This document shows, in pieces, positions 58,387-64,000 of a DNA stretch of 64,000 bases. How positions within the stretch are numbered: the stretch's first letter is position 1; each line of letters opens with the position of its first letter. The notes under the pieces are model-generated. The model was given only the letters and a program-made list of their open reading frames with translations. It searched no databases and was not told the DNA's origin. The position numbers and the translations under genes were made by a program. The DNA is from Roseimaritima sediminicola (GTDB lineage: Bacteria; Planctomycetota; Planctomycetia; Pirellulales; Pirellulaceae). Location of the stretch: assembly GCF_009618275.1 (NCBI RefSeq), contig NZ_WIAD01000023.1:24647-88646 (forward strand), written 5' to 3'.

Positions 58387-58620
58387 GTGGCATAGGCTTC
58401 CAGCCTGTGATCGTAGCACGGCTGTCTCAGCCGTAGAAAACAGACTCTCGGCTGGGACAGCCGAGCTACTCTGTGGCATAGGCTTCCAGCCTGTGAAAAG
58501 TAGCACGGCTGTCTCAGCCGTAGAAAACAGACTCTCGGCTGGGACAGCCGAGCTACGCTGTGGCATAGGCTTCCAGCCTGTGATCCCAAAAAAAACTCAC
58601 AGGCTAGAAGCCTATGCCAC
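58387..58620. repeat. Duplicated three-module palindrome cassette plus closing inverted pair
   Basis: Modules A (GGCTTCCAGCC core), B (ACGGCTGTCTCAGCCGT) and C (CTCGGCTGGGACAGCCGAG) occur in the order A-B-C-A-B-C-A. A final inverted copy of A follows after a run of A residues (58569-58576). It sits between the convergent MlaF-MlaE and enolase-superfamily genes. Confidence 0.92.
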
Positions 58621-58632
58621 TCTGGTTACGAC

Positions 58633-59979
58633 TCAGTAGCCCAATCCCGGTCCGTCCAGACGAGCCGTGGGGACCTGGCCGTCGACTACATCGAACATGC
58701 CGGGAAAGCGTTCGCGGTAAGCGTCGTTGCCGGCCGGCGAGTACTGCCGGCCGTTGCTTTCGATCGCCGCGACCGTGGGAATATGAGCGGCCAACGACGC
58801 CGAATGCAGCAGTGAAATACCGATGCAGGTCAGGTCTTGGACGCACAGGTACATCTTCAAGTGCTGGGCGGCGGCTCCCATCAGGAGCGCTTCCGCATGC
58901 CCTTTACAGGCTTTGAGCGCCACGCCGCTGTACCCCTGCTCGCGAGCGAGCATCAGGCTGTCCAAATCGATCAACGATTCGTCGATCACCACGGGCAAGC
59001 GAGCCGCCACGCGGTGCATGGTGTTTTCCGGATGCGCCGCCAAGTCGCGATGCGTCGGCTGTTCGATGTACTGCACCCGCTCGAGCGCCCGCGGCGACTC
59101 GGCCGAGACGCGATCGAGCATCTCCAGCACGTAGTCCTCACTGTCGCAGCGTTCGTTGTAATCCAACGAGAACGCGAACGGGGCGTCGGCACCGCGGCGC
59201 GACTCGTCCGCCGTGCGGCTCACTTCGACCACTCGCCGGACGTCCCAGTCCAGGTCGTCTCCGGCCAATTTAATTTTCAAGTGGCTCAAGCCATCACGAT
59301 TGATCCACTCGCCCAGATGCTCGGGCAACCCATCGCCGATCGGCTCGACAACGTCCTGCTCCCGCAGCGGATCCAGAGCGCCGACCAAATGGTACAGCGG
59401 CATCGTGGCCTGCGGACGCGCCCGAACGAAACGGTCCAAGTGCAGCCCCTTGAAGGCATCACCCAGATAGACGCTCAGGTCATTGGGCAGAGCCTCCGGG
59501 CCCAGCAATTGGAAACTGCTCGTTTCCAGCGCCTTGCCATGCCCGTCAAACAAGGCGGCTTCCAGCGGCGAGGCGGCCATCAAGACCGCCAGCGGCGGAA
59601 TCGACTCGGGCAGGTCAAGCTCCGCGACCACCTCTCGGACCAGCGTCTCCCGCCGCTCGGCCAACCGGGTACACACATCCAACGGATGTCCTGCCAGCGA
59701 TTGGCTCTGGGCGTCGGAAACAATGCGCTCGGCCAATCGCAACACGGCCGCCAACGTTTGCTGCGAATCCAGACGCTCGCTGGGCCACGCCCAAGCGTTG
59801 CCCATGGTCATGCTGCCCAGGCCGGTACCACGGCGACCGCCTCGCGTTTCCACCTCGGCCGTCACCGTCACCACGGTCACGCCCGTGACGACTCGCCCTC
59901 CAAACTTCATCGGGGTGCGGTAGTCAAAAGTCTCTTGGTCGAGCGAGAACGAAGCGGTGGATAAATCGGTCGCGAGCAT
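58633..59979 (-). CDS. Enolase-superfamily protein (mandelate racemase/muconate lactonizing type)
   Basis: A 448-residue enzyme. Metal and catalytic motifs are in the usual order: KIKLAGDD (the K-x-K base), SLDYNE (Asp), YIEQP (Glu), VVIDESLID (Asp/Glu) and VALKACKGHAEA (the second Lys). It therefore belongs to the MLE/dipeptide-epimerase subgroup by its two-lysine arrangement. The substrate cannot be told from the sequence; acid-sugar dehydration, racemisation or dipeptide epimerisation are possible. It is downstream of the response regulator on the opposite side of a 27-bp gap and on the same strand. Confidence 0.87.
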   Translation of the reverse strand: MLATDLSTASFSLDQETFDYRTPMKFGGRVVTGVTVVTVTAEVETRGGRRGTGLGSMTMGNAWAWPSERLDSQQTLAAVLRLAERIVSDAQSQSLAGHPLDVCTRLAERRETLVREVVAELDLPESIPPLAVLMAASPLEAALFDGHGKALETSSFQLLGPEALPNDLSVYLGDAFKGLHLDRFVRARPQATMPLYHLVGALDPLREQDVVEPIGDGLPEHLGEWINRDGLSHLKIKLAGDDLDWDVRRVVEVSRTADESRRGADAPFAFSLDYNERCDSEDYVLEMLDRVSAESPRALERVQYIEQPTHRDLAAHPENTMHRVAARLPVVIDESLIDLDSLMLAREQGYSGVALKACKGHAEALLMGAAAQHLKMYLCVQDLTCIGISLLHSASLAAHIPTVAAIESNGRQYSPAGNDAYRERFPGMFDVVDGQVPTARLDGPGLGY

Positions 59980-60006
59980 GCTGTCCGTGGGGCAAAAACT
60001 GTCGGC

Positions 60007-60639
60007 TTAGAAAAGGTTCTTGCGAACCGCCCAGACAGCCGCTTGCGTGCGATCGCTGACGCCGATCTTGCGCAAGATGTGCTGGACGTGTTCTTTGACC
60101 GTTTCGTAGCTGATGCCCAAGGCTTTGGCAATCTCTTTATTGGTCAAACCCAAAGCCATCTGCCGCAGCACTTCGCTTTCACGCTGCGTCAGCGGAACTT
60201 CGATGTCGCCAGCCAAACGGGGCGTCGCCAAAGCGCCGGTCACACGCCGCAGTTCTTCGCGAGTCCAAGCCGATTCGCCACGAGCCGCCGTTTCGACGCA
60301 CTCGATCAGCCGCTCACGCGAAGCGTCCTTGACCACGTAACCGGCCGCACCCAGAGCCACCGCACGGGCGACGTAGGTCGGGTTGTCATAAGCCGAGAAC
60401 AACAAGATCGGTAGATCCTGGTGGTCCAGTTTGATGCGTCCGAGCGTGTTCAGCCCGTCGCCTCCCTCCATGCGGATGTCCAACAGGACAACATCGGGAT
60501 TGCTGGTTTCGACCAGTTTCAAAGCCTCGGTCGCCGTGGATGCTTCTCCACAGACCTCGATACCGCTCTCCTGAAAGGTTTGCCGCAAGCCCACTCGGAC
60601 GACCTCGTGGTCGTCGACGATCAATACACGCGTAGCCAT
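60007..60639 (-). CDS. NarL/FixJ-family response regulator
   Basis: A 210-residue two-component regulator. The receiver domain (residues 1-120) has the acidic pair DDHE (8-11), the phosphoacceptor in VVLLDIRMEGGDG and the Lys in YVVKDAS. The LuxR-type helix-turn-helix (about 147-205) reads LTQRESEVLRQMALGLTNKEIAKALGISYETVKEHVQHILRK. The ATG at 60639 has AGGAAG upstream. No histidine kinase is in the window, so it is an orphan. The target genes are unknown; the adjacent enolase-superfamily gene starts 27 bp downstream and may be co-transcribed. Confidence 0.93.
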   Translation of the reverse strand: MATRVLIVDDHEVVRVGLRQTFQESGIEVCGEASTATEALKLVETSNPDVVLLDIRMEGGDGLNTLGRIKLDHQDLPILLFSAYDNPTYVARAVALGAAGYVVKDASRERLIECVETAARGESAWTREELRRVTGALATPRLAGDIEVPLTQRESEVLRQMALGLTNKEIAKALGISYETVKEHVQHILRKIGVSDRTQAAVWAVRKNLF

Positions 60640-61387
60640 GTTCTTCCTCATTCGTGCTGAACCGCCGCGGAATGCTTCCAGCGCGATTCAATGCATTTGG
60701 ATACAGACGAGCACGCCTATCGTGCTCGTTCCCAGCCCACAGTCTTCCGTTACCTGAAATTAATGTCGGGAATTTCCTTACCCTCAGTCTAGTGAAAACC
60801 GTCAGGGCCACCAGAGGCCCCGCGAATTATTTTCACGACCAACCTAATGGTATGAGAGTGCCAAGTGCCCCCCCGTCCTCGAAACCATTGTTTCCGGCGG
60901 CCATCGGACCGCCAAACTCGCTCGCCCGCAGTCGCGAATCGCCCCGCCCAGACGCCGCTGCTGCAAGTAAACCTTGTAGAAACCTGCCTTACTGGACAAA
61001 CCCTCACAAAGCTGGCCTCTATTGGTAGTTCAATTGCCGCTAATAACGGTTATCCGCCATTTGACGGTTAGCATTCCGACACCTGGAGTAGTCAGAAAAT
61101 TCCCTAGAACCGCTTTTTATCTTTCGGAATCGCTATTCCAGGACGCGAAATAATGTTTCCTCCAATCGCGTTTTTCTTCGACTCTTGGGATTTTTTTCCT
61201 TTTTGGAGCAGATACGCCGCTGCCAGCGACAGGACCAGCAAACGGAGCAGAGGGCCCCAGCCTTGCTAGCTGCGTTTGACGGCGCTGCGGACAGGGGGGC
61301 CCAGGTGATGCCGCCGCTGTGGTATCCTGCTGCCAGCCCAGGAGTGCGCCGCCGACACGGCTTTTCCCCGCTTCGAAAGACCAATCC
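60640..61387. other. Intergenic region, about 750 bp, between the response regulator and the oxidoreductase
   Basis: A perfect hairpin (60707-60729, ACGAGCAC / GTGCTCGT, 7-nt loop) lies 68 bp upstream of the response-regulator start. The rest has no recognisable gene; the GC content is lower around 61020-61210. Confidence 0.55.
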
Positions 61388-62449
61388 TTGACAACACTTC
61401 GCGACCTGACGTTTTGGCCGCCGGCCAGTGCCTATCGACCACCGATCGCCCTGATCGGCTGCGGGGGCATCGCCAAACATCATCTCGAGGCCTACCGCGC
61501 CCAGGACCTCCAGGTGGTCGCGCTGTGCGATGTGCATCGCGAGCGTGCGGAGAAGCTGGCAGCGGAATTTTTCCCGGAAGCCTCGATTTTTACGGATTAC
61601 CGGGATCTCTTGTCGCAGAGCGACGTGGAAGTCGTGGACGTCGCCACGCATCCGGAAGCTCGGGTGGGGTTGATCGAAGCTTGCCTGAACGCTCGCCGGC
61701 ACGTGCTCAGCCAGAAACCCTTTGTTCTGGACCTCGCCGTGGGCCATCGGCTGTGCGACCTGGCGGACCGGCGGGGCGTGCAGTTGACGGTGAATCAGAA
61801 CGGCCGCTTTGCGCCCCATTTTGGTTACTTGCGAGCGGCGATCGACGCCGGTTTTCTGGGCCGCACCCATGCGGCGCACATGGCCGTGCACTGGGACCAC
61901 ACCTGGGTCGAAGGCACGCCGTTCGAGGATATCAAACATCTGATCCTGTACGATTTCGCCATCCACTGGTTCGACATCGTGCGTTGTTTTCTGCCCGAAG
62001 CGACGGCCGAGCGGGTGATGGCGACGGTCAGCCGCGTGCCGGGGCAAACACTGATGCCGCCGCTGGCGGCCACCGTGGCGTTGCAATTCGATCAGGCGCA
62101 AGCGACGCTGGTCTTTGACGCGTGGACGCGCTACGGCCAGCAGGACCGCACGGTGGTGATCGGCGACGCGGCCACGGCCGTCAGCAGCGGCCCGGACCTC
62201 CAGCGGCAGACGGTCGAGATCACCGATGCGGCCGGCACGTATCGTCCGGAGCTGAACGGCCAGTGGTTCTCCGACGGCTTCGCCGGCACGATGTTGGAGT
62301 TGTTGTCGGCGATCGAGCAGGGCCGCACCGCCGCGATCGACGCCCGAGATAACTTGGAAAGCCTCGCCCTGTGCTTTGCCGCGATCCACAGCGCCGAAAC
62401 CGGCCAGCCCCAACGGCCGGGCAGCATCCAGCGGCTGCCCACCGCCTGA
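61388..62449 (+). CDS. Gfo/Idh/MocA-family oxidoreductase
   Basis: A 353-residue NAD(P)-dependent oxidoreductase of sugar or sugar-acid type. The Rossmann motif is ALIGCGGIAKHHLEAY, then VVALCDVHRERAEKLA. The KP motif (HVLSQKPFVLDL) is where the catalytic Lys lies; QNGRFAPH and LYDFAIHWFDIVRC follow. The start is uncertain: the TTG at 61388 is chosen because residues read from the upstream GTG (61319) are unlike any N-terminus. No ATG precedes the Rossmann fold. The stop lies inside a 42-bp tandem repeat. Confidence 0.88.
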   Translation: MTTLRDLTFWPPASAYRPPIALIGCGGIAKHHLEAYRAQDLQVVALCDVHRERAEKLAAEFFPEASIFTDYRDLLSQSDVEVVDVATHPEARVGLIEACLNARRHVLSQKPFVLDLAVGHRLCDLADRRGVQLTVNQNGRFAPHFGYLRAAIDAGFLGRTHAAHMAVHWDHTWVEGTPFEDIKHLILYDFAIHWFDIVRCFLPEATAERVMATVSRVPGQTLMPPLAATVALQFDQAQATLVFDAWTRYGQQDRTVVIGDAATAVSSGPDLQRQTVEITDAAGTYRPELNGQWFSDGFAGTMLELLSAIEQGRTAAIDARDNLESLALCFAAIHSAETGQPQRPGSIQRLPTA

Positions 62450-62521
62450 GCCGTTTGGGCCATAGCCCCGGTTCCCTCGCCCACCGCCTAAGCCGTTTGG
62501 GCCATAGCCCCGGTTCCCTCG
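62438..62521 (+). repeat. 42-bp direct repeat covering the oxidoreductase stop codon
   Basis: Copies 62438-62479 and 62480-62521 are adjacent and nearly identical (CCACCGCCT, then AGCCGTTTGGGCCATAGCCC). The first includes the gene's last codons and its stop (TGA 62447-62449); the second carries TAA at the same place. Confidence 0.9.
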
Positions 62522-62811
62522 CACTCCCTGCTTACTTTCACCCTCCCTCCGGAAGGGTCGGGCTCTCGGTCCTGGGGAGGGCCCAGCGGCGGCCCGCGTC
62601 CAGCGAACGATAAACGATTTCATTTCCGGTAAAGAGATGGATAGGCGTCAGCCGAAACCTGTTCAGTAACGCAGCCAAGCCCGGCAGCGGCGAGGTGCCG
62701 CGAGGGCGATTTCGAAAGAGGCGAACCAAACTTCCCCGCAAAGGGTCTTTGCAAGCGAGCGAGCGGAGGGTAAACTCTCGCCCAACAAAGCAACCAAAGA
62801 ACAACCCACCC
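62522..62811. other. Intergenic region upstream of tRNA-Arg with a palindromic fragment
   Basis: A stretch at 62531-62582 (CCCTCCCTCCGGAAGGGTCG, then GGGCTCTCGGTCCTGGGGAG) resembles one half of the hairpins of the 170-bp element. The remainder has no gene. Confidence 0.5.
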
Positions 62812-62885
<74 letters not shown>

Positions 62886-62897
62886 CTCGAAGCACGC

Positions 62898-62932
62898 AAA
62901 GCCATAAGCCGGTCTCGGTTTATGGCTTTTTT
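62898..62932 (+). terminator. Intrinsic terminator of tRNA-Arg
   Basis: Stem AAAGCCATAAGCCG / CGGTTTATGGCTTT (one G-U pair) around GTCT, followed by T residues. Confidence 0.9.
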
Positions 62933-63025
62933 CATGCCTGCAGTTACCGGGTGCCGCCCTGCGTTCGCTTGCGTCCCTGGCCGATCCACCCGCCCACCAC
63001 TGGTGCCAGAATTCTTGTTGCGAGC

Positions 63026-63208
63026 CTACTTCCGGTTTCCGCCGCGATCCATTCCATGTCGGAGCGTTCGCAGGCGACGGAGTAAAGCGGGAATGTGGTC
63101 ATTTTCGAACATCGAAGCCAGGTGCCCCTCGCAGAAGCGATCCTTGCGAGCGTGCGTGGTGAAAAGCTTCTGGATCGTCACTTCTGCAGCCTGTTCATTA
63201 CCGACCAA
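63026..63208 (-). CDS. Short protein-like frame, unknown
   Basis: A 60-residue frame, MVGNEQAAEVTIQKLFTTHA..., containing RKDRFCEGHLASMFENDHI and PALLRRLRTL, which has the look of a conserved C-terminal motif. It overlaps the end of the next-listed gene by 31 bp on the same strand, as coupled genes often do. It may also be a remnant. Low confidence. Confidence 0.4.
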   Translation of the reverse strand: MVGNEQAAEVTIQKLFTTHARKDRFCEGHLASMFENDHIPALLRRLRTLRHGMDRGGNRK

Positions 63209-63549
63209 ACCTCATGGAGAGATTCCTTGTACCGGGCACCGTCGTTCCCCTGGTGACGAGCAACTTCTGATTTGAAGTTGTCGTAGTCCATTTCGTCGGT
63301 CAGTCCGAGCATCACTTGGCTCCAGATCGACTTCTCCACAAAGATGCGGTAGGCGTAGTCCGTATTGCGGGACTCCACGATTTCGCAGTTCGTCAACAGG
63401 TCAGCGAACTCCGATTTCAGAGCCTCCAGGTGGTCGCGGACACGTGCTCGGACCATGATCCGTTGAGGATCCACGGGTTGGCTATATCCACCGTCGCCCT
63501 GCCGAGCACACACTGCAGAAAAGAAACCATGTTTGGTAAAGAGCCACAT
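63178..63549 (-). CDS. Conserved small protein of unknown function
   Basis: A 123-residue protein beginning MWLFTKHGFFSAVCARQGDG. The pattern, including VDPQRIMVRARVRDHLEALK, DYAYRIFVEKSIWSQVM and DYDNFKSEVARHQG...YKESLHEVWSVM, looks like a compact conserved soluble domain found widely in bacteria and on mobile DNA. No catalytic role can be assigned. It overlaps the 63026-63208 frame. Together with the nearby tRNA gene, it suggests accessory DNA. Confidence 0.75.
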   Translation of the reverse strand: MWLFTKHGFFSAVCARQGDGGYSQPVDPQRIMVRARVRDHLEALKSEFADLLTNCEIVESRNTDYAYRIFVEKSIWSQVMLGLTDEMDYDNFKSEVARHQGNDGARYKESLHEVWSVMNRLQK

Positions 63550-64000
63550 AATCGCTTGTAGACCTCATTCTTCGCGCATTCTTCAATGGTTTCCCGCTAC
63601 CGGTCGCGGGCACCTCGACTTGCGGCACCACCGGTGAGTTCCGCCACCCGGTTCGCAAACACGGGCCAAGGCCGATCGCTCGAATTTCTTGTGTCGAAGT
63701 GGGGCTCCCGTGTCGCTCAGTCCCACGGCCACTGCTGAATAGCGTATCGTACTTCCCACAGCTCGTGATGACTGATCGCGTTGCCGGAGGCGTTTGATCA
63801 ACTGGTACCGTTTGAGGAGTCAATCAGTAGTACTGTTTGGGGGCCAATTGACACCGTGATGATTAGACGCGATTTCCAGCTTGGCGTCTTTGACGAACGA
63901 CATAAAACGCCTAACCGATTCATTGAACCTCTGCACTCGCGTACTCTTTGCTGGCTTCTTTGACATTACCCTGTTCCTGGTTAGCGGAGTACTTTTTGGC
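63550..64000. other. Gene-free end region
   Basis: No credible gene or repeat is visible. The last 220 bases look more AT-rich than the rest of the window. Short frames here show no protein pattern. A gene may begin past the edge. Confidence 0.5.

Noticed and set aside
58387..58620. Palindrome cassettes as ordinary rho-independent terminators
   Set aside because: The hairpins are GC-rich but mostly lack adjacent T-tracts, and the modules recur in fixed order, so they are listed as repeats with a possible terminator role.
61133..62623. Minus-strand frame of 496 residues over the oxidoreductase gene
   Set aside because: It is the shadow of the Gfo/Idh/MocA gene, with no domain of its own.
63482..63823. 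Minus-strand frame of 113 residues near the right edge
   Set aside because: It overlaps the start of the better supported 63178-63549 gene and has no protein-like pattern.

Overview
The window is high-GC chromosomal DNA from a bacterium, most probably a planctomycete of the Pirellulaceae. The evidence is a short ECF-type sigma factor next to transmembrane Ser/Thr kinases, two DUF1571 proteins, a 1234-residue SecA, a CsrA with a long tail, BatA/von Willebrand membrane proteins, a MlaF-MlaE fusion, an OleA-type thiolase, and intergenic spaces full of palindromic repeats. WaaA and the Mla-type transporter imply an outer membrane with LPS. The assignment rests on gene content and style; no 16S rRNA gene is present.

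Layout. 1-5388 (minus): a signalling run of DUF1571 protein, Cache-type Ser/Thr kinase, sigma factor and a second kinase cut by the window edge. 5724-10818 (plus): secA and waaA. 11035-20012: a conserved hypothetical, csrA, a NagB/PIG-L fusion, small envelope proteins, ndk, a GT-C glycosyltransferase and a threonine aldolase. 20147-23561 (plus): hisD-hisC-hisB, with a 96-bp tandem repeat between hisD and hisC. 23798-30193: a zinc-ribbon membrane protein, the rpsB-tsf pair, a glycine-zipper protein, an S4 protein, larC and rpmJ. 30346-34661: a DUF58 gene, a lipoprotein solute-binding protein and xylulokinase. 34985-38419 (minus): tadA-tadB-tadC without the rest of a tad locus. 38611-44670: a zinc-finger protein, purB, a DMT transporter, the second DUF1571 protein and a small secreted protein. 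44853-49624 (plus): two overlapping BatA/vWA membrane proteins. 49825-53197 (minus): an M3 peptidase and a class I glutamine-amidotransferase-like protein without its cysteine. 53720-58382 (plus): oleA, then an envelope protein overlapping the MlaF-MlaE fusion. 58633-62449: an enolase-superfamily enzyme, a NarL-type response regulator and a Gfo/Idh/MocA oxidoreductase. 62812-62885: tRNA-Arg(ACG), followed by short accessory-looking genes and unassigned DNA to the end.

The most interesting material is intergenic. A 170-bp element with perfect 10-bp terminal inverted repeats occurs twice. One copy sits inside another repeat family whose uninterrupted copy is also in the window, so the exact insertion point can be read. 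A second family of modular palindromes occupies six gaps, five of them between convergent genes, as expected if it ends transcription from both sides. Other repeat families fill further gaps.

Protein-level oddities include four tandem units in the SecA helical-wing region, catalytic residues replaced in the NagB domain and the amidotransferase, and an OleA with all catalytic residues but no oleBCD beside it. Functions are assigned from motifs read by eye; nothing was searched or computed.
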